Assembly: GCA_009697495.1 (NCBI GenBank)
Contig: SHUN01000093.1
Span: 1 to 8,809 of the forward strand
Origin: Bryobacterales bacterium
Lineage (GTDB): Bacteria; Acidobacteriota; Terriglobia; Bryobacterales; Bryobacteraceae
Direction: 5' to 3'
DNA length: 8,809 nt
Part shown: positions 1-6,836 of the stretch, in pieces
Position numbering within the stretch: the stretch's first letter is position 1
Layout: each line of letters starts with the position of its first letter
The notes under the pieces: generated by a model
Databases searched by the model: none
Told to the model about the DNA's origin: nothing
Seen by the model: only the letters and a program-made list of their open reading frames with translations
Translations under genes and position numbers: made by a program

Positions 1-500
1 GCTTCATGGATTGCTGCCATTCCGGCACAAATACAAGGCTGTTCGGCGCGACACCGCCGTCACTGCCCGCCGGCACAAAGGCGCGGTTTCTGCCGGTTAC
101 CGGCGAGATGGTGGCGGCGCATATGCGCTTCCGGTCCAGCCACCCGGAGGAACCCGCCTCCGCGCGAACGGCGGCAACCATGCGCGAGGTTAACTTCGCG
201 GCCTGCCTGGAAAACGAATCGGCGCTGGAATCCAATGGTTCGGGAGAGTTCACGAAGCGGGCTGTGTCCATATTGCGGGCAGGGTTCGCGGATTTAACAA
301 ATCAATTGTTTCAGGATCGAGTCGTCGACGCCTTCGGCCCTACCCCTCGACAGAATCCACTCTTCGACGGCGGGACCGGCGCCAAGGATCGTCTGTTTCT
401 CGCTCCCCTGGGAGCGTCCACGGCGGCGGGCAGTGCGCCGGGCGACATTGCGAGCCGTTTGGAAGCCATTGAGGCGCGTCTCTCCCGGTTGGGTGTTTAG
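1..500 (+). CDS. Caspase-like cysteine protease (C14/metacaspase family), 3' part only
   Basis: The open frame enters from the left edge (first full codon at base 3) and ends with TAG at 498-500. The first residues read F-M-D-C-C-H-S-G-T. In caspases and metacaspases this D-x-C-H-S-G motif holds the catalytic cysteine, here the second Cys (bases 15-17). The catalytic His would lie upstream, outside the window, so the ATG at base 6 is internal and not the real start. Downstream the chain follows the usual end of the p10-like half: V-N-F-A-A-C (bases 201-218), then an acidic stretch with A-L-E-S-N-G-S-G-E-F-T-K, the 'leftover Ala/Glu ... Gly-x-Phe-Thr' strand-helix pattern, and finally N-P-L-F-D-G-G and R-L-F-L-A-P. 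The last 15 or so residues (SRLEAIEARLSRL) form a short amphipathic, possibly coiled-coil tail. The fold assignment is strong. The substrate and role (cell death, defence or proteolytic signalling) are inference. The metallopeptidase gene follows after a 3-base gap. Confidence 0.88.
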   Translation, partial: FMDCCHSGTNTRLFGATPPSLPAGTKARFLPVTGEMVAAHMRFRSSHPEEPASARTAATMREVNFAACLENESALESNGSGEFTKRAVSILRAGFADLTNQLFQDRVVDAFGPTPRQNPLFDGGTGAKDRLFLAPLGASTAAGSAPGDIASRLEAIEARLSRLGV

Positions 501-503
501 GCG

Positions 504-2252
504 ATGAGCACCTATGAAATCCGGCCCGGGGTTGCCGAACAGTCCAGGGTCCGCGCTTACGAGCTACGGCAGGGTGATCCGGCGGTGCGTCCGTTGCGTG
601 TCTATGCGGTCGATCCATCGGTGTCGAAATCAGACGGAGCGACGGTGGTGTTGCGAGTTCCCTACGAACCGTTGACGCCTGGGCCGACGGGTTTCCTCTT
701 CGAGGTGGAATGCCGGGACGGCGATACACAATTGGCGCCCTTGGACCTGGAGGACCCACGGATTCTTATCCAATCCGGTATTGCTCCCTCCATCGGGAGC
801 GCGGCTTTTCACCAGCAGATGGTCTACGCGGTGGCGTCGAGCGTTTACGCGACGTTTCGGGAGGCGCTGGGCCGGCTGATTGCCTGGGCATTTGACGAGG
901 ACTCTAAAACGAGAACGGGCCGGCTAATTTTGCGCCCGCATGTATCGGCAGAATGCGGCAACGCGGCCTACGACCGGGCTCGCCGCGAGATCCGTTTCGG
1001 CTACGTGGAAGATCCGCGGATGCCGGGGGCGGGTCGGGTGTTCGCCTGTCTTTCGCACGATATCATCGCGCACGAGATGACCCACGCCCTGATAGACGGA
1101 CTTCGCTCGCGATTTACGATACCCACCAATCCGGATGTGCTCGGCCTTCATGAGGGATTGGCCGATCTGGTGGCGCTGTTTCATCGCTTCTTGCAGAAAG
1201 AAGTGGTGACGGGCCAGATCCGGCGTGTGGGCGCGAGCGTGGGGAATTCTCCGCTGCTGACAGAATTGGCGGCGGAGTTTACCAAGGCAGCGATGCCGAA
1301 TGGAGCGAGGCGGTCGGCCGTGGCTCCGGACGGCGGAAAACAGATATATCGCAGCGACATGGAGGCCCATGAAATGGGGGCGGTGCTGGTATCGGCCATC
1401 TTCGATGCCTTCGTGAACATTTTCCGGCGAAAAACGGAGCGTTACGTGCGCCTGGCGGGACCGCGGGCGGAGGGGTTCCTGCCGGAGGAGCTGATTCAAA
1501 TACTCGCCGATCAGGCGACAGCGCTGGCGCGGCAGTTCTTAAATATCTGCATTCGCGCGATCGACTATTGCCCACCGGTGGATGTCGAATTGGGCGAATA
1601 TTTGCGGGCGCTACTGACGGCCGACTACAATCTTGTCCGCGACGACCCATGGGGCTACCGGGAGACTATCATTCGCTCTTTCGCCGAGCATGGTATCTTT
1701 CCGCGAGACGTGCTGGCGATGTCGGAGGACGTGCTGCTGTGGCGCGGACCAAGCAGGAGGTTCCTGCGCATCGAACGGTTAAGCTTTAGTTCGTTGCGTT
1801 TTAACGGAGATCCATCGGTACCGGCATCGGCGGAGGAATTGAATCGGCAGGCGGCCGCACTGGGAGACTATTTGATGGCTTCGACCGATATCGCCGAATT
1901 TGGACTCATGGCGCCGGATGGGCTGGTGGATCCTCCCGCAATTCAATCGATCCGGACCTCACGCCGTTTGGGGCCGGACGGGCAAGTACTCTTCGATCTG
2001 ATCGCCGAAGTAACGCAGCGGCGAATGGTTATCGACGAATCGAGCGGAGTGAAAACGAAGTTTATGGGTGGATCGACCCTGGTGATTGGGCCTCGCGGGG
2101 AAATCCGGTTCGTGATTTCGAAAGGAATCGACAACGCCCCACGAATGGCGCGGCAACTGAAACATCAGATGAATTCTAGAATGTGGAAGGCTGAATCAGA
2201 TGGACAGTATCATCTGACTGGGGCGCCCTTTCAGTTGATTCACCGGCAGTGA
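504..2252 (+). CDS. Cytoplasmic gluzincin-type zinc metallopeptidase (HExxH), coupled to the caspase gene
   Basis: A 582-residue protein. H190-E-M-T-H194 is the zinc-binding and catalytic HExxH helix, and E217 in L-H-E-G-L-A-D, 23 residues later, fits the third zinc ligand of gluzincins (thermolysin M4-like E-x-x-x-D). H289 in E-A-H-E-M-G, before a hydrophobic helix (AVLVSAIFDAF), lies where thermolysin has its transition-state His; that match is inference. The core I recognise runs roughly from residue 150 to 310. The first ~150 residues and the C-terminal ~200 (a beta-rich end around 485-560) are unassigned. I recall similar unnamed bacterial proteins with a 'NPDVLxxHEx-AD' segment. There is no signal peptide, M4 propeptide or membrane helix, so it is probably cytoplasmic, unlike thermolysins. 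The start at 504 is supported by the position 3 bases after the caspase stop; the only ribosome-binding hint is AGG overlapping that stop, which suggests translational coupling. A role in a protease cascade is inferred from context alone. Confidence 0.85.
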   Translation: MSTYEIRPGVAEQSRVRAYELRQGDPAVRPLRVYAVDPSVSKSDGATVVLRVPYEPLTPGPTGFLFEVECRDGDTQLAPLDLEDPRILIQSGIAPSIGSAAFHQQMVYAVASSVYATFREALGRLIAWAFDEDSKTRTGRLILRPHVSAECGNAAYDRARREIRFGYVEDPRMPGAGRVFACLSHDIIAHEMTHALIDGLRSRFTIPTNPDVLGLHEGLADLVALFHRFLQKEVVTGQIRRVGASVGNSPLLTELAAEFTKAAMPNGARRSAVAPDGGKQIYRSDMEAHEMGAVLVSAIFDAFVNIFRRKTERYVRLAGPRAEGFLPEELIQILADQATALARQFLNICIRAIDYCPPVDVELGEYLRALLTADYNLVRDDPWGYRETIIRSFAEHGIFPRDVLAMSEDVLLWRGPSRRFLRIERLSFSSLRFNGDPSVPASAEELNRQAAALGDYLMASTDIAEFGLMAPDGLVDPPAIQSIRTSRRLGPDGQVLFDLIAEVTQRRMVIDESSGVKTKFMGGSTLVIGPRGEIRFVISKGIDNAPRMARQLKHQMNSRMWKAESDGQYHLTGAPFQLIHRQ

Positions 2253-2258
2253 ATCAAC
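2234..2258 (+). terminator. Hairpin across the metallopeptidase stop codon (weak terminator candidate)
   Basis: GTTGATTCAC (2234-2243) and GTGAATCAAC (2249-2258) are perfect 10-bp inverted repeats around a 5-base CGGCA loop. The second arm contains the TGA stop of the metallopeptidase gene. It is followed by GTGGTTTT, a poor U-tract, and the stem is only 40% GC. It could be a weak intrinsic terminator or an mRNA 3'-end stabilising structure. Its place at the end of the operon before a convergent gene supports such a role. Confidence 0.45.
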
Positions 2259-2520
2259 GTGGTTTTGCGCCTATCTAGATAGACCTTCATGCCTCGCTGG
2301 CCGGCAAGTTGAAGGATCGTCTCAAGCCGGTCCACCATTGGGGTCGCTCGAATCCGGCTTCAGCGACCCAACCGAGACCACCACAATCGTGTTCATGCTG
2401 ATCTGCCGCATCCGGTCAAACGCAAGACTCCATTGCGCCTCGCCGAAATTGCGGTAAAAGTTCTGGAATGACCCCATCAGCGGGTAATCGCTGGCCGCCA
2501 GCGGACTGTAAAATGTAAGC
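2240..2520 (-). pseudogene. Broken remnant of a DUF4434-like (TIM-barrel, glycosidase-like) gene
   Basis: On the minus strand two different reading frames join into one protein-like path. The first, read from about 2520 down to 2324, contains P-L-M-G-S-F-Q-N-F and E-A-Q-W-S-L-A-F-D-R-M followed by N-T-I-V-V-V-S-V-G-S-L, then hits TGA at 2322-2324. The second frame, from 2337 down to 2240, reads V-D-R-L-E-T-I-L-Q-L-A-G and Q-R-G-M-K-V-Y-L-D before losing sense and stopping. This order (Gly-Ser-Phe start, Trp, helix, hydrophobic strand, then a second helix with 'GMKVYL') matches my memory of the first beta-alpha units of DUF4434 proteins. The gap between the frames is shorter than expected, so an internal deletion plus 3' truncation is likely. 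The rest of the barrel is absent. The frame change and stop are seen directly; the family name is recognition from memory. Confidence 0.5.
2271..2282. repeat. 12-bp perfect palindrome in the convergent gap
   Basis: CTATCTAGATAG is its own reverse complement and lies 12 bases after the hairpin at the end of the metallopeptidase gene. It could be a protein-binding site or chance. On the minus strand it falls at the point where the DUF4434-like remnant loses recognisable similarity. Confidence 0.4.
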
Positions 2521-2699
2521 CTCCTCGCTGTTTGGTGTGGGTAAGGATGGGCGTGAGGGAGTGCCGGGTTCGCTTCTTGGAGTTTGCAGTTGGAAACGAC
2601 AATATCGCCGTCGCCCGCCATTTCCACGGCCGGTCTTGCGGACCGAATGCTCTTGGCACTACCAGCTACTTCGGCGCTGGCGAACGTAAGCCGGCTCTG
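2521..2699 (-). other. Open, unrecognised minus-strand stretch preceding the DUF4434-like remnant
   Basis: The frame of the remnant stays open upstream to a TAG at 2700-2702. It encodes R-L-T-F-A-S-A-E-V-A-G, then V-E-M-A-G-D-G-D-I-V-V-S-N-C-K-L, and a His/Pro-rich linker. The alternating pattern is protein-like (beta-strand rich), but I do not recognise it. GAGGAGG on the minus strand (complement at 2519-2525) resembles a ribosome binding site but no ATG, GTG or TTG follows at a proper distance. It may be the scar of a separate lost gene, or simply spacer. Confidence 0.25.
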
Positions 2700-2727
2700 C
2701 TACCCACAGGAAACAGCGAAGATCGGG

Positions 2728-5700
2728 TTACCACTGCAAGCGCAACGTCAACTGCGTGGTCCGCGCGCCGCTTCCGGAATTTCGCGTGCTCAGGATTCCG
2801 TCCCCGCTGATCGAGTTCGGATTGTTCGGGTGATTGAAGCTGTTGAACATGTCGATGTTGAACCGCAACACCAGGCTCTCCGTCAGGTTCACGAATTTGA
2901 ACAGCGACGCGTCCATGCCCCACTGCAGCGGGCCCGGCAGATACTGGTTACGCCACGGGTGCAGTCCGTTGTCGAACGTCGTGCGTTGCACCGTGCCGTT
3001 GCGCAGCGGAATCCACACGGTGTTCGAATCCCAGAACTGCGACACGACCGTTCCAGCCGGAGCGTTCGCCGGTAGCGCCGTCGATCCCGCCGGGACCAGG
3101 GGCTGCGCGGCCGACTTGTAGTTGGCCGGTACGCCCATCACGCCGTTGGGCCGTCCGTTGCGGTCGACGCTGTTGATGAGGTTCGCCGGGATGTAGCCGT
3201 TCCACCAGAGGTATCCGGGATTGCACCGTCCGCTGCGGCAATCCTCGATCGGATACTTGTAGTCGTAGCGTTCGATCGTGTTCGGGCCGTTCGGAAAGAT
3301 GTTCGTGGGCAGCGTGAAGAAGAAGCTCCGCAGGTTGCCCATCCCCGCGGCCTGCCAGCCGCCGATGAGCTTGTCGACGATGCCGCTGGCTTTCCCCCCG
3401 TATTTCTTGCCCTTCCCGAACGGCAGGTCGGCGACGAAGTTCCACCTTACGCGATGCTTCGGGATTTCGAAGTCGCGCCGATATTGCAGGAAGCGTATGC
3501 GCTCGTCGATGTTTTCCGGAACGGCCCCCGGCATATATGTGTTCAGGCTGCCGACGAAGTCGTTGCCCTCCTGTCCGCCGTTCATCATCGTGTTCCCCAG
3601 CAGATAGAAAATCTGATACGCGAACCCGCGTTCGTAACGGCGCTCGAGTTCGAATTGCGCGCCGTTGAATCGCGACCGTCCCTTTGCCGTGAACTCGTTG
3701 ATGCTGCCGTAGGTCCTCTGATCGTAGGCGCGCGTAGCGACGCTGGCGAACTCGCCCGTCGGCTGCGGCTCCAATCGCGTCGCGAACCAGATGTAGGCCG
3801 GTGTCGCTTCGTTGTGCCTCACCCAGATTTCCTGATTGCCGCTGTAGTTGCCGATATAGGAAACTCGCGCGACGGTCGCCGGCATCACTTCCTTCTCGAT
3901 TGTGAGGTTCCAGTCCTGCACCCGGCCGTCCGGCTGGTTCAAGCCGCGGAAACTCCCCGTCGCGAAACCGCGCGGCAGCGTCCTCACGTCATTGATGTTG
4001 ATCGCATCCGCGCTGTTCACGCCCGCGACGATCGTCGGGCGCGAGCGCAATCCGTACGCGGGCAGACCGTCCGGCGACTGCACCGTGTTCGTCAGGCTGT
4101 TTGAGAAGCTCGCGCGCGAAGGCGCGCCGCCTTGCGACCCTCCCCAGGAGCGGTAGGGAATCGGATAAGTGGAGATTCGGTATCCGCCGCGCATCACGAA
4201 CGACGAAACGCCGGAACCGCCGCGATAGGCAAATCCGAGGCGTGGCCCAAAGTTGTTGTAGTTCGTATTGATCAGCGCCTGCGGTATCCCGGCGTCCTTC
4301 CAAGTGATCACGCGGCCGCCTTGCGCTTCGATCTGGCGGACCACTTGCGGCAACAGCGCGCCGCTCTGGTACATCGCATCGAGCTCGTTGCCCACCACGT
4401 AGGCGCGGTCCTTGAGTGAGAAACCGAAGAATGTGTTGGTCCTCTCCCTCACCGGCGGCCGGAACTCGTAGCGCAATCCCAGGTTCAACGTCAGCCGCGG
4501 CGTCACCTTCCAGTTGTCCTGCAGGTACGGCGAATACTCCTTGCCGACCATCAACATGTAATTGCGCCCATACGCGCTTGCGTAGTTCATGACGCCGAAG
4601 AACATGTTCGCCAGGTCGTTCCCGGTGAACGGCACCGCCAGCGGATTCACCGCCGCCGACGTCGTATCGAACAGCGAGGTCGCCTGCGTGTTCCAGTTGT
4701 GATCGACCGTCGGCGGGAAGTTGTTCATGTTGAGCGAATCGCGGCGATAGTGGAATCCGAACTGGAACTCGTGCTTACCGGCGACTTTCGTTCCGTTCAA
4801 TTGCAACTGTGTATACCACGAGGGCGAATCGAAAATGTTGTCCCGGTAGTATCCGTAGCCGGGAATGCCCGCGCCGGTCAACTGCGGATAGGTGACGGAC
4901 TTGAATGGGTTGGGCAATCCCATCTGTGAGGAGTAGTCCGTCTTGCCGTCGCCGTTGCCCCGAAGCTGATTGTCGCGCGTGACGCTGACCATCGTTTCGA
5001 CGAACAGCGTCGGCGAAAACGTGTGGAGCAGCGTCGCTGAAAGAGACTTGTTCGGAGCCGTGCGATTGGTAGCGCCCGCCAACCGGTCCGTCATGATCTG
5101 GCCGGCGTATTGATACAACTGCTTTGCATGGCTTTGCGTGTAACGCGTAAAGAACGAAGTGTTTGACGAGAAGCGGTGATCGATACGGGTGCTCGATGTC
5201 CAGTTGTTGGTCCAATTCGGCGAAGGACCGGACCAGTTGAAGTCGATCAGCGGGTTGACCTCCGGCAGCGTCGGCAACGGCGTTACCGCGAACAGCGCTT
5301 TGGCCAGCGGGCTGATGCGGCTGGGGTCCACCGTGTTCGGGACGTTATTGTGCGCAACCTGCTGGCGTTCCCATGTGACGGGGTTCGTCGTCCACGGATC
5401 ATATATTCGGGACTGGCGGCCCTGCGCATCGACCAGGCCCCGGAAATCGCCGCGGCGCATCGCTTCGGTGGGTACGCGCCACTGCAGTGTGCTTGGGCTG
5501 ATGGTGCGAGAAGCTTCCCACGCCGAGAAAAAGAACGTCCGATTGCGGCCGTCGTAAATCTTCGGCAGATACACTGGTCCGCCGGCCGAGGCGCCGAACT
5601 CGTTCCGGTTCAGGAACGGCGCCTTGGTGTAGGTATCCTGTCGCTGGCGCGCCTTGCCAATGGCGTTATTCCGATTTGTTTCAAACAAAGCGCCGTGGAA

Positions 5701-6399
5701 TTGATTCGTCCCGCTCCGGCTGGAAACCACCAGCGTCGCCGGGCGCGTGTACTTCGCCGAAGCGCCGTTGATTTCGACTTTGAATTCTTCCACGGCGTCC
5801 AGTCCGGGCGGCCGCTGCTGAGACCAGCCTTCCCAGGCCTCATTGTGCTGCGTGCCGTCGAATACGAACACCATCGTTCCCATACGCATGCCGTAGGCGC
5901 GCATCCCCGCGTTGGCGCTCGTTTCGACGCCGGGCACGGTGGCGTACATCAGGCTGGTAATCGCCCGGCCATTGATCGGCAATTGTTGGATGCGCTGGCG
6001 CTCGAGCACGTGGCTGATCGACGGCTTGTCGGTGGTAATCAGCGGCGTGACGTCCCTGACTTCCACTTCGGTGGCCGTCTGTCCCACCGAAAGCACCGGC
6101 TCAAGGTTCACGTCTTGCTGCAACTGGACCTGCAGAGTCGCCTCGTACTTCTGCATTCCCGGAGCCTCGACCACGATGCGATACGGTCCAGGGATGACGC
6201 CCGGCACAACGAAGATGCCGGACTCGTTCGTCAACGACCGGCGCGTATCGTTTGTGTTGCTGTTGGTCAGCGTAACGCCCGCCCCGGGAAGGACCGCGCT
6301 GGTGATGTCGCGGACCACGCCGCGCACGGTGCTGTTGGACGCCTGCGGCCATGCCTGGAGCGCGATGGCGGCTGTGAGTACGAGACGGAGCAGTGTCAT
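2728..6399 (-). CDS. TonB-dependent outer-membrane receptor, Oar-like, with N-terminal carboxypeptidase-regulatory domain
   Basis: A 1223-residue protein from the ATG at 6397-6399. The frame stays open 50 codons further upstream, but this start gives a clean signal peptide (MTLLRLVLTAAIALQAWPQA) and has AGGA 8 bases before it. Residues ~24-105 form a CarboxypepD_reg-like beta-sandwich (T-V-R-G-V-V-R-D, then G-V-T-L-T, G-I-F-V-V-P-G and G-P-Y-R-I-V-V-E). Residues ~110-270 are the plug (V-L-E-R-Q-R-I-Q-Q-L-P-I-N-G-R, later S-R-S-G-T-N-Q-F-H-G-A-L-F-E). The remainder is a very large beta-barrel rich in Asn, Tyr and Trp, ending in T-L-R-L-Q-W with the terminal aromatic residue expected of outer-membrane barrels. 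It should sit in the outer membrane; the substrate cannot be read from sequence, though this class in Acidobacteria is often linked to glycan or peptide uptake. No TonB box was recognised. It is transcribed towards the metallopeptidase gene. Confidence 0.93.
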   Translation of the reverse strand: MTLLRLVLTAAIALQAWPQASNSTVRGVVRDITSAVLPGAGVTLTNSNTNDTRRSLTNESGIFVVPGVIPGPYRIVVEAPGMQKYEATLQVQLQQDVNLEPVLSVGQTATEVEVRDVTPLITTDKPSISHVLERQRIQQLPINGRAITSLMYATVPGVETSANAGMRAYGMRMGTMVFVFDGTQHNEAWEGWSQQRPPGLDAVEEFKVEINGASAKYTRPATLVVSSRSGTNQFHGALFETNRNNAIGKARQRQDTYTKAPFLNRNEFGASAGGPVYLPKIYDGRNRTFFFSAWEASRTISPSTLQWRVPTEAMRRGDFRGLVDAQGRQSRIYDPWTTNPVTWERQQVAHNNVPNTVDPSRISPLAKALFAVTPLPTLPEVNPLIDFNWSGPSPNWTNNWTSSTRIDHRFSSNTSFFTRYTQSHAKQLYQYAGQIMTDRLAGATNRTAPNKSLSATLLHTFSPTLFVETMVSVTRDNQLRGNGDGKTDYSSQMGLPNPFKSVTYPQLTGAGIPGYGYYRDNIFDSPSWYTQLQLNGTKVAGKHEFQFGFHYRRDSLNMNNFPPTVDHNWNTQATSLFDTTSAAVNPLAVPFTGNDLANMFFGVMNYASAYGRNYMLMVGKEYSPYLQDNWKVTPRLTLNLGLRYEFRPPVRERTNTFFGFSLKDRAYVVGNELDAMYQSGALLPQVVRQIEAQGGRVITWKDAGIPQALINTNYNNFGPRLGFAYRGGSGVSSFVMRGGYRISTYPIPYRSWGGSQGGAPSRASFSNSLTNTVQSPDGLPAYGLRSRPTIVAGVNSADAININDVRTLPRGFATGSFRGLNQPDGRVQDWNLTIEKEVMPATVARVSYIGNYSGNQEIWVRHNEATPAYIWFATRLEPQPTGEFASVATRAYDQRTYGSINEFTAKGRSRFNGAQFELERRYERGFAYQIFYLLGNTMMNGGQEGNDFVGSLNTYMPGAVPENIDERIRFLQYRRDFEIPKHRVRWNFVADLPFGKGKKYGGKASGIVDKLIGGWQAAGMGNLRSFFFTLPTNIFPNGPNTIERYDYKYPIEDCRSGRCNPGYLWWNGYIPANLINSVDRNGRPNGVMGVPANYKSAAQPLVPAGSTALPANAPAGTVVSQFWDSNTVWIPLRNGTVQRTTFDNGLHPWRNQYLPGPLQWGMDASLFKFVNLTESLVLRFNIDMFNSFNHPNNPNSISGDGILSTRNSGSGARTTQLTLRLQW

Positions 6400-6412
6400 C
6401 GGTCGTATCCTT
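6400..6412 (-). promoter_or_regulatory. Ribosome binding site that fixes the receptor start
   Basis: Read on the minus strand, AAGGAT lies just before ACGACCG and the ATG at 6399, giving AGGA with 8 bases of spacing. This favours the 6399 start over the in-frame ATG at 6549, which has no signal peptide after it. Confidence 0.7.
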
Positions 6413-6448
6413 ATTTTGGACTTACACGCGATTTTGGACTTACACGCG
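6413..6448. repeat. Perfect 18-bp tandem duplication in the receptor leader
   Basis: ATTTTGGACTTACACGCG occurs twice head to tail (6413-6430 and 6431-6448) with no mismatch. The repeat ends directly at the receptor's ribosome binding site. As 18 is a multiple of three it keeps frame, reading A-C-K-S-K-I twice if the upstream start were used. It may be a recent slippage duplication or a doubled binding site in the 5' leader. Confidence 0.9.
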
Positions 6449-6451
6449 GCG

Positions 6452-6480
6452 CTAATACTACATTGAGATTCGTTAAACAA
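6452..6480 (-). promoter_or_regulatory. Candidate sigma-70-like promoter for the receptor
   Basis: On the minus strand TTGTTT (complement of 6475-6480) is followed after exactly 17 bases by TATTAG (complement of 6452-6457). Each is a partial match to TTGACA and TATAAT. Transcription would start near or within the 18-bp tandem repeat, about 45-50 bases upstream of the ATG. Confidence 0.35.
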
Positions 6481-6836
6481 CCGAATTGCAAAAAAGAATT
6501 GGAAGCAAAACTGCCGATACGCGAAAGGAAATTTCACAACTCCGTCCACGCATCGCGCCTACCACGGTGCCGTGTTACTGAAAAATCCGATGCCGGAATT
6601 GTCCGAACCCCGCGCCAATCAGCCCACCCGGCCAAGCGCATAACAAAATCTAACCTCTCCGCGACGCCGGTCTTGGGCTACCCCCATCGCCAGCCATCCG
6701 CACTAGCTCTTTGACAATCGAATATCAATAAGGCGCCCAGCCACCGCTCGCCTACCCGAAGTGTCTTCGAAACCCGATTCCTCCCTCCAAAAGGCCAATA
6801 ACTGCAACCGAACCCGCACTCACCGTAAAATAAAAC
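6481..6836. other. Divergent intergenic region between the receptor and nadE
   Basis: This stretch holds no convincing gene on either strand. It has short imperfect hairpins at 6563-6574 (CACGG/CCGTG) and 6757-6769 (CGAAG/CTTCG), both too small to name. A TTGACA at 6711-6716 has no -10 box at 16-18 bases, though AT-rich AATATCAATA follows sooner. Upstream signals for both flanking genes must lie here. Confidence 0.6.
6826..6831 (+). promoter_or_regulatory. TAAAAT -10-like box directly before the nadE start (possible leaderless mRNA)
   Basis: TAAAAT, five of six matches to TATAAT, ends 5 bases before the nadE ATG at 6837. There is no Shine-Dalgarno sequence between them. If used as a -10 element, transcription would begin at or next to the ATG, giving a leaderless message. 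No good -35 box is visible at 17 bases upstream, so this is tentative. Confidence 0.4.

Noticed and set aside
6..500. Treating base 6 as the start codon of a small 164-residue gene
   Set aside because: The ATG lies in the residue just before the catalytic D-C-C-H-S-G motif and the frame is open to the window edge, so this is the C-terminal part of a larger protease.
924..1650. Several open frames on the minus strand opposite the metallopeptidase
   Set aside because: They are Arg/Pro/His-rich shadow translations of GC-rich DNA and conflict with the HExxH gene.
2662..2680. CCAGC...GCTGG inverted repeat as a terminator for the receptor
   Set aside because: The stem is only 5 bp with a 9-base loop and there is no T-run after it on the minus strand.
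6400..6549. An N-terminal extension of the receptor to the ATG at 6549
   Set aside because: It would put 50 residues, including the doubled A-C-K-S-K-I repeat, before a clean signal peptide, and would ignore the well-placed AGGA before 6399.
5176..6714. A 512-codon open frame on the plus strand opposite the receptor
   Set aside because: It is Arg/Val/His-rich with no recognisable fold and runs from within the receptor barrel through its signal peptide and the intergenic repeats; the receptor frame is clearly the coding one.
6711..6732. TTGACA followed by AATATCAATAAG as a promoter for nadE
   Set aside because: The -35 match is perfect, but no -10 box lies at 16-18 bases; the AT-rich stretch is too close.
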